DNA of 64,000 bases from assembly GCA_017541665.1 (NCBI GenBank), contig JAFXYP010000002.1:1-64000 (forward strand), read 5' to 3'. The notes under the pieces are model-generated. The model was not told where the DNA came from. It searched no databases and saw only the letters and a program-made list of their open reading frames with translations. The stretch is from Lentisphaeria bacterium. Its GTDB lineage: Bacteria; Verrucomicrobiota; Lentisphaeria; Victivallales; UBA1829. A program made the translations under genes and the position numbers. This document shows, piece by piece, positions 52,042 through 60,024 of the stretch (the first letter of the stretch is position 1; every line of letters starts with the position of its first letter).

Positions 52042-53964
52042 ATGGTAAAACAAAAGAAGCAGGGCGGCGCGTGGTACTATGAGTTCATGCACCGCGGGAA
52101 GCGGCATTACGGAACGTGCGAAGGGGCGGCAAGCAAGCGGGAGGCGGAAGCCTTCGAGAAGACCGTCCGGGAGAAGGCGGCCCAGGCCGCCGGGCTGAAA
52201 AGCGTAAAGGCACTTTACGAGACGTTCCGGGAGGATTTGACCGGCGGAAAGCAAATCACCCTGGATGAAGCCTTTGATCTTTCCTTGAAGAAACCGCGGA
52301 AGAGAACACCCGCCGAAAAACAGATTGCTTTGAAGCGGGGAGTATGGCGCGATTTTCTCGACTTCATCCACGGCGAACACCCGGAAATTGTCACGCTTTC
52401 CGACGTGAAGAAGACACACGCGGAGGAGTATATCGTCCGGCTCCGTGAATCCGGGAAATATAACAAGGCCATTCAGTACAGCCGGGCCGGGAAGAGGCGC
52501 GGGACCGTTTCTTACAGCAGACCGGAAGACGCCCACCTGTCCCCCCGCACAATCAACTATTATCAAATCACCTGCGCCGAAGTGTTCACCCTGCTGAAAG
52601 ATGATGTCGGCTTGCAGGAAAACCCGTTTTCAAGCATCCTCAAACTCGATATGAAAAATGAGACCCGCGAAGCGTTCACGCCGGAGGAGTTGCAAACGAT
52701 CTTTGACAACCTCGACGGATTCACCCGCCCGCTTTTCATGCTTGCCGTATGGACGGGGCTCCGGGAGGGGGATATTTGCACCCTCAAATGGGGAGACGTG
52801 GACCTGGACCGGCGTTTGATTACGCGGAAAACGCGGAAAACTGGGGCCGTCGTTCAGATTCCCATATCCGACCAGCTCTATAGCCTGCTGTCTTCGACGC
52901 CTCGCGCGGAGGGGGCCGACTATGTTTTCCCCAAACACGCCGAAATGTATTTGAAGAACCCGGACGGCGTTTCCTACCGGGTGAAAAAGTACCTGGAAGG
53001 GCTCGGCATTCAAACCACGCGGAAGCCGGACGGGCGGACGCGGGCAATCAGCACAAAAGATTTGCATTCCTGCCGCCATACTTTCTGCTACTACGCCGGG
53101 CTTGCGGGGATTCCGCTTTCCGTCGTTCAAGCGATTGTCGGCCACATGTCCCCGGCGATGACCGCGCACTATTCCGCCCACGCCTCGATAGAAGACAAGC
53201 GGCACGGCATGAGGCGGCTTTCCTTCGCGCCCGCCGCCCTGCCGGAGCACGAAGACGAACCGGAACGGGCCGAAGCCCGCCGCCTTGTCGGCACGATGTC
53301 GCTTGACGAGCTCCGCGCCCTTCTCCGGGCAGTTTCAAGCAGGGAGGGCGACGGAATGACGAAGCGACCGAACGACGAAACGCCCGCCCCGGACCTCTGC
53401 CGTCCGGACGGGGATATATGCGGAATTGAGGAACGCCGCGAAGCTATAAGAAAACTTGCCCGCCGCCTGTTCACCTCACCCCTTCCGACCTCTGCTTTAT
53501 GCGCCCTGCTGAACGAGGATGAAGCGCCCCTTTGGGCCTTTGCGAAGCTCCCACGGCTTGCGAAAAAGGAAAAGGTATCACGGGAAGCGGGCGAAGAGTG
53601 GGCGGCTTGCGCCCCGCAAAGACGAGGCGGGCGTGAGCTCACAATGGAACTTCTCGACGCTACAATATACGAGCTTCAAAAGGAGCTCGGCAGACGCCCC
53701 AAAGCGGCGGAAGTTTGCCGGAGGCTAAGCGACAAGAGGGGAACGACGGAAGACGCGGAAAAAATAGCTGTCCGCCGCCTGTTCGCCTCGATTGTATGCG
53801 CTTATTCCCCGCAACATCTGGAAGCCATAAAAGAGGGTATTCCGGGGGATTACTGGGACCCCACAGCGGGAGACTGCGAAACGCCCGAAGAAAAGCCCGA
53901 AACCCTCACGGAGTATATCCGGACGCGGACGCTTACGCCCGAAGAGCTGAACGACCTTTTTTGA
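52042..53964 (+). CDS. Tyrosine site-specific integrase with extended C-terminus
   Basis: A 640-residue integrase. The tyrosine-recombinase set is complete: R241 (TGLREGD), H342 and R345 (HSCRHTF), H368 (GHMSPAM) and the nucleophile Y377 (TAHYSAH). The N-terminal part (about 1-75) is an AP2-like arm-binding domain (AWYYEFMHRGKRHYG), and a core-binding domain follows (about 85-200). The catalytic domain ends near 395, so about 245 extra residues remain. They contain a further helical domain (KAAEVCRRLSDKRGTTEDA) of unknown role. GGAGACGG precedes the ATG. It would integrate the element into the tRNA-Thr gene. Confidence 0.92.
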   Translation: MVKQKKQGGAWYYEFMHRGKRHYGTCEGAASKREAEAFEKTVREKAAQAAGLKSVKALYETFREDLTGGKQITLDEAFDLSLKKPRKRTPAEKQIALKRGVWRDFLDFIHGEHPEIVTLSDVKKTHAEEYIVRLRESGKYNKAIQYSRAGKRRGTVSYSRPEDAHLSPRTINYYQITCAEVFTLLKDDVGLQENPFSSILKLDMKNETREAFTPEELQTIFDNLDGFTRPLFMLAVWTGLREGDICTLKWGDVDLDRRLITRKTRKTGAVVQIPISDQLYSLLSSTPRAEGADYVFPKHAEMYLKNPDGVSYRVKKYLEGLGIQTTRKPDGRTRAISTKDLHSCRHTFCYYAGLAGIPLSVVQAIVGHMSPAMTAHYSAHASIEDKRHGMRRLSFAPAALPEHEDEPERAEARRLVGTMSLDELRALLRAVSSREGDGMTKRPNDETPAPDLCRPDGDICGIEERREAIRKLARRLFTSPLPTSALCALLNEDEAPLWAFAKLPRLAKKEKVSREAGEEWAACAPQRRGGRELTMELLDATIYELQKELGRRPKAAEVCRRLSDKRGTTEDAEKIAVRRLFASIVCAYSPQHLEAIKEGIPGDYWDPTAGDCETPEEKPETLTEYIRTRTLTPEELNDLF

Positions 53965-53974
53965 ATAAAAATCG

Positions 53975-53995
53975 GGAGCATAGTTTTTATGCTCC
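53975..53995 (+). terminator. Hairpin after the integrase gene (weak terminator)
   Basis: A perfect 8-bp stem, GGAGCATA (53975-53982) with TATGCTCC (53988-53995), lies 10 bp after the integrase stop. It is followed by GTTCTCC rather than a T run, so termination would be weak or factor-dependent. Confidence 0.4.
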
Positions 53996-54013
53996 GTTCT
54001 CCCGTGGTGTAAA

Positions 54014-54075
54014 GTGGTTTCAAGGGGACGCATTCCGCAACCCCACGAAACCACGGCGGCGAACTCAACGCCGCC
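54014..54075 (+). promoter_or_regulatory. Two-hairpin leader ahead of the excisionase-like gene
   Basis: Hairpin 1 pairs GTGGTTTC (54014-54021) with GAAACCAC (54047-54054), with GGGG (54024-54027) facing CCCC (54041-54044) inside. Hairpin 2 pairs GGCGGCG (54055-54061) with CGCCGCC (54069-54075). Both stems are perfect and adjacent, ending 10 bp before the GGGAGG ribosome-binding site, so they could control expression of the gene at 54096. Confidence 0.55.
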
Positions 54076-54095
54076 ACAACACACGGGAGGTCCTA

Positions 54096-54425
54096 ATGAC
54101 CGTTCAACACCTTTCCCCTCACGTCCTGGACGCCGCTGTACGGGTGCTTCAACCCGACGTCCCGGGCCTCACCCCCGCCGCGCTTTCCGCCGCTCTGCGT
54201 GAATTCCCGCGGGCAAAAAACGCCCTGCCGGAAAAGGCGCTCACCCGCCGGGAGACCGCGGACGTGCTGCACGTCTCGATCTCGACAATCAACCGAATGC
54301 TGAAAGCCGGAAAGCTGAAAGCGTCCCGCGTCAACTTCCGAAGCGTCCGCATAGACCCGGCAAGCGTCCGCGCCATTCTGGGCGGCAAGTACACTTACGG
54401 AGGGAGGCGGCGCGATGAGGTATAA
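54096..54425 (+). CDS. Excisionase-like HTH protein
   Basis: A 109-residue protein with a C-terminal MerR/excisionase-type helix-turn-helix (LTRRETADVLHVSISTINRM, then AGKLKASRVNFRSVRIDPASV). A helical N-terminal half may mediate dimerisation. A strong GGGAGG site precedes the ATG at 54096; longer in-frame starts overlap the integrase and are not credible. Its place between integrase and replication genes fits a directionality factor or the element's early regulator. Confidence 0.75.
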   Translation: MTVQHLSPHVLDAAVRVLQPDVPGLTPAALSAALREFPRAKNALPEKALTRRETADVLHVSISTINRMLKAGKLKASRVNFRSVRIDPASVRAILGGKYTYGGRRRDEV

Positions 54426-54675
54426 AGCAGTTATCCACACGGGTTTCCCCTCGACGCTGAAACACGAAGCCGAAGCCCGCGCAAAAGGGGCGGCGTTTCA
54501 CCCGCAGAATGAATTTATGCGGAAGTTTCGCGGTGCTTGGATAAAGGCCACAAAAGGACCGCGGAGCGGGCGGGCGCGGGCTCTTACTTCCGGTGCAAGC
54601 GAGCTGTACTGGCCGCGAGAAACAAACCGCCTTGAGGATGCCGAACTCGCCCGCTTGAAAGGGGGGAACGCATGA
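54415..54675 (+). CDS. Small element-encoded protein (86 aa)
   Basis: An 86-residue basic protein (MRYKAVIHTGFPSTLKHEAE) overlapping both neighbours by a few bases, with a GGAGG site upstream. It contains many Arg/Lys residues (GPRSGRARAL) and no known domain. The tight overlaps place it in an excisionase-to-primase operon. It may bind nucleic acid, but that is only suggested by charge. Confidence 0.6.
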   Translation: MRYKAVIHTGFPSTLKHEAEARAKGAAFHPQNEFMRKFRGAWIKATKGPRSGRARALTSGASELYWPRETNRLEDAELARLKGGNA

Positions 54676-57206
54676 ACCGCACCGCCACGAAAAAAGCCGC
54701 GCCGGAAAGGAACAGCGCGGCCACGGAAAAAGGAAAGCCCCTCGTTATGAATAATATAACCCCGTCAACGCAAAAAGCAAGCGGGAACGACACGAAAACG
54801 GCGATTTTACGCGCCGCTGAATTTTACCTCAAAAAAGGCTATTCCGTCCTGCCCGTTTCCAGGGAGACAAAAAATAACTGGCCGCAGACCTGGAAAGAAT
54901 ACCAGACCAGGCGCATGACGCCCGCAGAATTTACGCGGTGTTTTGAGGCGTGGACTATCAAAGAAAAGCCGAAGAAGCCCGCCGGAGAAAAGGCGGAGCC
55001 CGCGCGTGCCTTCAAGCCGGACGCCCTCGCCGTAATCTGTGGCGCGGTATCTGGAAATCTGGTGATACTGGACTTTGACAATCACCACGGCGGAGAAAGT
55101 GTCTTTGAAGAGTGGAAAAGCTACGTCTGCGAAACAGAAGCCGGGCGCGCGCTTTTCGCCCGTCTCGTTCTCGAACAATCCCAAAGCGGCGGGGTCCATG
55201 TTCCCTTCCGCCTCACAACCCCGCCGGGAAGCAAACAGGAACTCGCCAAAACGGAAGACGGCGGGAATGCGGTGATAGAGGCACTGGGGGAGGCGCACTT
55301 TGCCCTTTGTCCGCCGACGCCCGGATATAAGGCAATACAGGGTTGCCCCGGCGAATACCCCACGATCACCCCGGACGAATGGGGAATCCTCGCCACCGCC
55401 GCGGCACAATGCGACAAACGCCCGCTTGCGGGCCTGGAAGAGCTCCTACGCCACGAAAGGAAGAGCGAGGGGAAAGGATGGGCGGTAATGCCCGGCAAGG
55501 CATACAGCGCGCGGGAAAACGCATTGGAGGAAACGCGGGAAATGCTGATAGACGCCGGATGGACGCCGGACGGGGGCACCACGTGGAAAGGATGCCGTGG
55601 CGAGCATTTCACACGGCCAGGAAAAGACGCCGGAACGAGCGCCACACTTTTTGAAATGAAGACGGAAAGCGGAACCGTCCCGCTTTTCCACGTCTTCACC
55701 TCGAACGGCGCACCATTTGAAGCCGGGAAAACATACGACCCCTTCGGCGTCTATGCTCAGCTGAACCACAACGGGGATACAACCGCCGCCGCTGCGGCAC
55801 TTCACGCCGAAGGGTACGGGGAGAAGGGCGCCGCCTCGAAGAAAACGCCGGGCATAAATGAGCTTGCGGCGGGATTCCTCGCGGAATGGGACGCCGCTCG
55901 GACCGTGAACGGCGGCCACTGCTTGAAGAAGTACCGCGGCGCGTTCTATGAGTTCTGCCGTGATTCTGGATGGCGGGAAATTAGCGGCGAGGACCTCGGC
56001 GGCCATATCGCGGAGTACCTTTGGAAACGGAAAGTAGACGCCACGGCGAAACGGCAAAGCGATATAAAGGCCGCGCTTGGTGCACGAAATCTTTGTCTTT
56101 TGCCCTCGGACACGGAAACCCCTTTCTGCATTTCCACCGGGGAAAGCCTCGACCGCTCGGCGGTGATTCCGGTAAAAAATGGGGCACTGCGGATTCCGAA
56201 CGGAGCGAAAAGCCGGGCAGATTTACAGCTTGACCCGCTCACGGAGGATATTTTTTCCCCCTATTCTCTTCCCGTCCCTTACGAGCCGACGGCGGAAACG
56301 CCCGCATTTACCCGCTATCTGCGCGACGTTCTCCCCAGGGAGGCCGACCGGGAGACGGTCCGCCGGATGTTCGGTTATGCGCTCACGCCGGACCGGCGCT
56401 TGCAGGTGTTTTTCATCCTGTACGGGCCGCCGCATACAGGCAAAAGCCGTATTATTGAAACGTTCGATTCTCTTTTCGGAGAAAATCTGTGCTCCCATGT
56501 CCCGTATGAACAATTAGGGGAAAAATTCGGGCGCGCAGCACTGACAAGAGCGCTGGTAAACTGTGCGGCGGAACTCCGTTGCCGCGGGGAGGGTGAAGAA
56601 TTCTTAAAGCAGGCGGTAGACGGGGGGCGGGTGCACGTTGAGGAGAAATTCAAGGAAGCATACGACGCCGCGGCAACGGCTCTTTTAGTTTTTGCAAGCA
56701 ACAACCCGCCAAAGTTCCGGGATAAAACGGGCTCCGTATGGCGACGCCTTCGGCTTCTTCTTTTTGAAATTGTCATAGGAAATGAAGAAAAAGACGCGGC
56801 ACTTCAAAGCAAGATCAATCGGGAGCTTTCCGGCGTCCTCAACTTTGCGCTTGACGGCCTGCTGGAAATCCGGGAGCTAAACGCATTCCCGGAAAACAAA
56901 AGCGGAAAAGAGTTTCTGGAAGAATTACGGGAGCTTGAAGACCCCATACCGGAAGCGCTCGAAGCGTGTATTGTCGAAGCTCCGGGGGCATTTCTGGAAT
57001 CCGGCGAGCTTTACGGACGCCTGCGGCTGTATCTTCGGCAAAAAAAGAACTTGGAAAATGTCTCTGACGTCTGGCTCGCCGTCGGGGTAAAGCGGGCCCT
57101 TGGGATAAAAGGTAGCGTCCCGCGGCGAAACGGGCAGCGGGGTTTCCCGGATATTGCCCTCAAACAGACCAGTTTTGACGGGTTGTTGACGGGTTTTGTC
57201 GGGTAG
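54672..57206 (+). CDS. Bifunctional primase/polymerase-SF3 helicase (P4 alpha / D5-like replication protein)
   Basis: An 844-residue replication protein. The N-terminal prim-pol-like domain has GYSVLPVSRETKNNWP, VICGAVSGNLVILDFD (acidic catalytic pair) and QSGGVHVPF. The C-terminal D5/SF3 helicase has Walker A GPPHTGKS (K591), a DRETVRRMFGYALTPD entry region and the sensor FASNNPPKFRDKTGSVWRRLRLL. This combination drives replication of phage satellites and some plasmids. Its last codons (FDGLLTGFVG) are themselves iteron repeats, so the origin begins inside the gene. The ATG overlaps the previous stop. Confidence 0.88.
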   Translation: MNRTATKKAAPERNSAATEKGKPLVMNNITPSTQKASGNDTKTAILRAAEFYLKKGYSVLPVSRETKNNWPQTWKEYQTRRMTPAEFTRCFEAWTIKEKPKKPAGEKAEPARAFKPDALAVICGAVSGNLVILDFDNHHGGESVFEEWKSYVCETEAGRALFARLVLEQSQSGGVHVPFRLTTPPGSKQELAKTEDGGNAVIEALGEAHFALCPPTPGYKAIQGCPGEYPTITPDEWGILATAAAQCDKRPLAGLEELLRHERKSEGKGWAVMPGKAYSARENALEETREMLIDAGWTPDGGTTWKGCRGEHFTRPGKDAGTSATLFEMKTESGTVPLFHVFTSNGAPFEAGKTYDPFGVYAQLNHNGDTTAAAAALHAEGYGEKGAASKKTPGINELAAGFLAEWDAARTVNGGHCLKKYRGAFYEFCRDSGWREISGEDLGGHIAEYLWKRKVDATAKRQSDIKAALGARNLCLLPSDTETPFCISTGESLDRSAVIPVKNGALRIPNGAKSRADLQLDPLTEDIFSPYSLPVPYEPTAETPAFTRYLRDVLPREADRETVRRMFGYALTPDRRLQVFFILYGPPHTGKSRIIETFDSLFGENLCSHVPYEQLGEKFGRAALTRALVNCAAELRCRGEGEEFLKQAVDGGRVHVEEKFKEAYDAAATALLVFASNNPPKFRDKTGSVWRRLRLLLFEIVIGNEEKDAALQSKINRELSGVLNFALDGLLEIRELNAFPENKSGKEFLEELRELEDPIPEALEACIVEAPGAFLESGELYGRLRLYLRQKKNLENVSDVWLAVGVKRALGIKGSVPRRNGQRGFPDIALKQTSFDGLLTGFVG

Positions 57207-57458
57207 TGTCATTTGTAAAAAATTGAAAGTATAGGGGTTTTGTCAAGTTGACGGGTTAACTTGCGAAACCTCTATATATTTGTGTCTTTTTTCCGCTCTT
57301 CTTCATTTTCCCTTATGCTTTTTATATTCTCCCTTTTGGAACAAAAGTATATAAAAACCGAACTTAACCCGTCAACTTGACAAACATACTGGTAATAAGA
57401 GGATTAACCCGTCAAGCGCCCCGACAAAACCCGTCAACAACCCGTCAAAACCCGTCAA
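57175..57458. repeat. Iteron array, putative replication origin of the element
   Basis: TTGACGGGTT occurs at 57175, 57186 and 57248, with a variant TTGTCGGGTA at 57196. Its complement AACCCGTCAA occurs at 57366, 57406, 57428, 57439 and 57449. The repeats are in opposite orientation on each side of about 100 bp of A/T-rich DNA (57258-57360). A 22-bp near-perfect inverted repeat (57242-57263 with 57361-57382) flanks that core. This layout is what an origin bound by the adjacent primase-helicase should look like. Confidence 0.8.
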
Positions 57459-57681
57459 GAGTTTCGGCCTCTTGGCAAACACGGAGAACCCCGGTATTTT
57501 TGCCGCAACTTCCGCCGCTGCTTGCTTTTTTTTTTTCACCTGGAGCAAAACCCGGTAATATCCATTCGGAGCGACGAAAAACAAGCTGTATTTATAGTGA
57601 CGTAATGTCATAGTGAACAAAAAAGAGCGTTACAAGCTCAAAAATGTTGTAATAATTAATACAAAACGCCGTTAAAGACTC

Positions 57682-57710
57682 TTGACAAATAGCGCAAAAC
57701 GTGGTACATT
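57682..57710 (+). promoter_or_regulatory. Strong promoter within the element
   Basis: TTGACA (57682-57687), a 17-bp spacer and TACATT (57705-57710). The predicted transcript begins near 57717, where no ORF with a ribosome-binding site follows for almost 900 bp. Confidence 0.7.
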
Positions 57711-57716
57711 ACAAGT

Positions 57717-57910
57717 AAAAATGCGGTGTTTGCGCCACGAAAACACCCGCCGCCGGAGATTCTGCGCCCGTACCGGGCGAACCGGCCACACCGAGCAAAA
57801 GCCGGGGCGTCTCTGTGCGAATGACACCCCCGCCGCGGCATAACTGCGTTTTTGGGGGTACACCCCTCAAAACGAAAAACGCCGCACCCTTGCCCCTATG
57901 CGGGGCCAGA
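57717..57910 (+). ncRNA. Candidate structured RNA of the element
   Basis: Downstream of the promoter several hairpins follow: GGTGTTT/AAACACC (57725-57731 with 57741-57747), GCCCG-TAC-CGGGC near 57766-57778, CCGGC/GCCGG near 57782-57805 and GGGGG-TA-CACCCC near 57855-57867. The last part is the duplicated core also found at 59105-59190. The combination of a strong promoter, dense folding and no coding frame makes an RNA plausible; a mobilization or origin-type DNA site is an alternative. Confidence 0.45.
57818..57898 (+). repeat. Duplicated structured core, copy A
   Basis: It begins CGAATGACACCCCCGCCGCG and contains GTTTTTGGGGGTACACCCC and GCCGCACCCTTGCCCCT. Copy B at 59105-59187 shares these blocks with variable loop sequence. 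The GGGGGTACACCCC hairpin is perfect in both. Confidence 0.8.
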
Positions 57911-58601
57911 GCAAGAAAGGCTACGGCGGGGCGCGTCCCGACCGTGGCGCGTCCGCCGGGATTCGATGCCCCACGCGCGGAGACTCTTCCCGGCGGATGA
58001 AATAAGATACCCCAGAAACGCAAAAAGTCAAGTGCACCCGAAAAAAGCAAGGCTGAAACAACCGGCCTTCGCCAAAGCTCAACGTGGAAATAATCCCCAC
58101 GGGGTTCCGATTGCCTCAACCTTGACTCTCACAAAAAAGCCGTCAGACCCATATAGGGGAGACGGGAACCAAATCCCGCAACATCCCGGCGAATGACGGC
58201 ACAAAAAAGACCAACGGAGCTTTTTCGCGAATCCTGGAAATTGCCAAGAGCTTGAAGGGGACTAATGTCCGCCCTGCCGTCCGTCAGTCTTTGGAGAATA
58301 ATATACACCCGGTTCCGGGAAAAGTCAAACCCGCCTTTTTCGCAGGAAAAAGCGCCGGGCAGCTTGAAAAGGGAAAGCGGACGGGTTATATTATCTGCGT
58401 TCCGGCTGGAACCGGGACAGGGCTTTTATCTCACGGCGGGACCATCAACCCCGCCAAAAGCGGCACGCCGCCGCGAGCCTCCAAAGAGATTTTCTTTTTT
58501 ATGGGCGCTTGCCGCTTTGCGTGAAACCGGATTGATACCCCGGCGAGGTGTTCCAGCACCGACCGCAAGGCGGCTTTTTATGCCAGGAAAGCGTGGACTA
58601 C

Positions 58602-59111
58602 ATGAACCACACCGAAACCACCACCGCCACCAACACCCCGAACGCCACCCGCGCAAAAATGAAGAAGGGCGGCCCCCGCTTCAAGCTCTCGCCCCTTCTC
58701 TACTACGTCCCCTTTTCGGACAAGCGGGAAACACCGGAAACCGCCCTCTTCTGGAAGACAGGACGGCGGGAGTATTACGCCCCCATGACCCGCGAAGAGG
58801 CCGCCGGATTCCTGGCCGAATATTACGCGGGATGGCCGGAAGATGAAAAAGCCCTGGGAAAAGCCCTTGCCCCCTACGGCGCACATGTACCGGAACGCGT
58901 CCCGGGCGATAAGACGGAACGCCGCCGCGTCCTCGAAAAGACGCTTGAAGCTGTCCCGGACGGAAAGCTGGACCGCCTCTTGACCGCTTACCTCCTGGGA
59001 AACCTGGCACTCCTGGAAATCTTTGTTGCCGGTGCGAACCATGAACGGCGGAAAGTGGAAGCGGGCGGGAAGGACGCGGGCGAAAAAAGGGGGCTGTGCG
59101 TGAACGAATGA
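58602..59111 (+). CDS. Orphan element gene, unknown function (169 aa)
   Basis: A 169-residue protein beginning MNHTETTTATNTPNATRAKM, a Thr/Asn-rich start, then FKLSPLLYYVPFSDKRETPE, FLAEYYAGWPEDEKALGKAL and a helical region (DGKLDRLLTAYLLGNLALLE). No signal peptide or known catalytic motif is visible. It is the only clear gene between the origin and the right end. Its stop codon lies within the first bases of repeat copy B. It is a candidate cargo or helper-interference gene, but nothing in the sequence tells its role. Confidence 0.6.
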   Translation: MNHTETTTATNTPNATRAKMKKGGPRFKLSPLLYYVPFSDKRETPETALFWKTGRREYYAPMTREEAAGFLAEYYAGWPEDEKALGKALAPYGAHVPERVPGDKTERRRVLEKTLEAVPDGKLDRLLTAYLLGNLALLEIFVAGANHERRKVEAGGKDAGEKRGLCVNE

Positions 59112-59187
59112 CACCCCCGCCGCGGCGCTGTTCAGTTTTTGGGGGTACACCCCCTCGAAAGCGACCAGCGCCGCACCCTTGCCCCTC
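59105..59187 (+). repeat. Duplicated structured core, copy B
   Basis: It shares CGAATGACACCCCCGCCGCG, GTTTTTGGGGGTACACCCC and GCCGCACCCTTGCCCCT with copy A, 1.29 kb to the left, in the same orientation. The loops between blocks differ, so the conserved pieces are probably selected. Confidence 0.8.
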
Positions 59188-59814
59188 CGGGCGAACAAAG
59201 ACCGCGCCGCTCTCTCGCCGGGCGGCGCTTTCCTTTTGTCTCGATGCCGGACGCGCTGCACCCGCCGCAACGTCGAACGCCCCGCGCCGGGATCGCCTCG
59301 CCCGGATTACGGAATAGTTACGGAAAGACAAAAGGGCGCGAGAAAAAAGCGCAAGCCCGCCGTATTTATGCCGCCGATTCCGCCCGCCCGGCGCATGTTC
59401 CCGCCCTGCTTTCCGATCGTTTCGTGCTTGACGCCGCCACGGACCGCCCGAAACTCCCGGCCCGTCTGGTCCTTTCCGCGCGGGCGCAAGAGGACGGAGC
59501 GGGAAAAGCGGCGCACCTCAAACCGCCGGATTTTCTGCGCCTCAAACCGTGCTCAGATTACGGAAAAATTACGGAAAACCGGGCCGCCGGACCGCCCTGT
59601 ATTTGCGATTTGAGGTAAAAGGGAGAATGCCCGCCGGGCCTTTCCGGGCTTTCCGTAAAAGACCGCCCCGGACGCCCCGCTCGAACCGGGGAAAGACCCC
59701 GTTTTAGCCTCAAAACTGCCGGGGATTCTTTCCGTAATTTTTCCGTAATTCTTGCCACAAAGTCACAAAAAACCAGACGGTTTCACGCGATAGCAAAACA
59801 GGGGATTTAGCCTC
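59188..59814. other. Right-end non-coding stretch of the element with arm-type sites
   Basis: About 630 bp with no convincing gene. It contains an inverted TTACGGAA pair (59307, 59318), an inverted pair (59558, 59569), a single TTTCCGTAA (59650) and a direct pair (59729, 59740). These probably form the right attachment arm of the integrase. Confidence 0.55.
59729..59748 (+). repeat. Arm-type integrase site pair (right end)
   Basis: TTTCCGTAA at 59729-59737 and 59740-59748, 11 bp apart, in the same form and orientation as the left pair at 51937-51956. Confidence 0.65.
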
Positions 59815-59865
59815 AAAAATTGGAGCCGGCTCTCGGATTCGAACCGAGGACCGACGGTTTACAAA
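59815..59865. repeat. attR, 51-bp direct repeat within the tRNA-Thr gene
   Basis: It is identical to attL and lies across the tRNA 3' half, so the element restores the gene's 3' end on integration. The uninterrupted 5' half lies outside the element to the right. Confidence 0.92.
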
Positions 59866-59895
59866 ACCGTAGCTCTACCGCTGAGCTAAGCCGGC
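59821..59895 (-). tRNA. tRNA-Thr (anticodon TGT)
   Basis: A complete cloverleaf on the minus strand: acceptor GCCGGCT/AGCCGGC, D-arm GCTC...GAGC, anticodon stem ACGGT/ACCGT with loop TTTGTAA (anticodon TGT), T-arm CTCGG-TTCGAAT-CCGAG and encoded CCA (59823-59821). It is the integration target of the 8-kb element, and its 3' half is duplicated at 51851-51895. Confidence 0.95.
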
Positions 59896-60024
59896 GTATC
59901 GTTTTCAGGATTCCTGGAATTCCCGTTTCGGAACCGCGCACTTGCGGCCGCGGACGGTTTCCCGTCGAGCCTCATGGACTCCACCCTCGCGGACAAGGGA
60001 AAGCCGACCGAATTCCGAGCTGTA

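Larger units (their letters stand above)
57459..58601. other. Mainly non-coding stretch of the element (promoter plus structured repeat)
   Basis: About 1.1 kb with no well-supported gene. It holds the strong promoter at 57682-57710, the structured region to about 57910 and the first copy of the duplicated core. Open frames at 57852-58196 and 58252-58524 have only TTG starts and no ribosome-binding site. The transcript from the promoter could act as RNA or reach the gene at 58602. Confidence 0.5.
51845..59865. mobile_element. 8-kb integrative element in tRNA-Thr (satellite or mobilizable type)
   Basis: The element is bounded by 51-bp perfect direct repeats (51845-51895 and 59815-59865) that copy the 3' half of the tRNA-Thr gene. 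Inside are a tyrosine integrase at the left end, an excisionase-like HTH protein, a small protein, a primase/helicase, an iteron origin, a structured non-coding region with duplicated core, one orphan gene and paired arm-type repeats. No structural phage genes, terminase, relaxase or conjugation genes are present. It therefore probably spreads with a helper, as phage satellites or mobilizable elements do. Confidence 0.88.

Noticed and set aside
57852-58196. Gene starting in the GGGGGTACACCCC hairpin
   Set aside because: The start is a TTG inside the structured repeat, with an Arg/Pro-rich low-complexity product; the repeat is better explained as a DNA or RNA structure.
58252-58524. Additional small gene in the element
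   Set aside because: TTG start without a ribosome-binding site. The frame would join an upstream ATG at 58193 only if one base were added in an A6 tract; too speculative to call.
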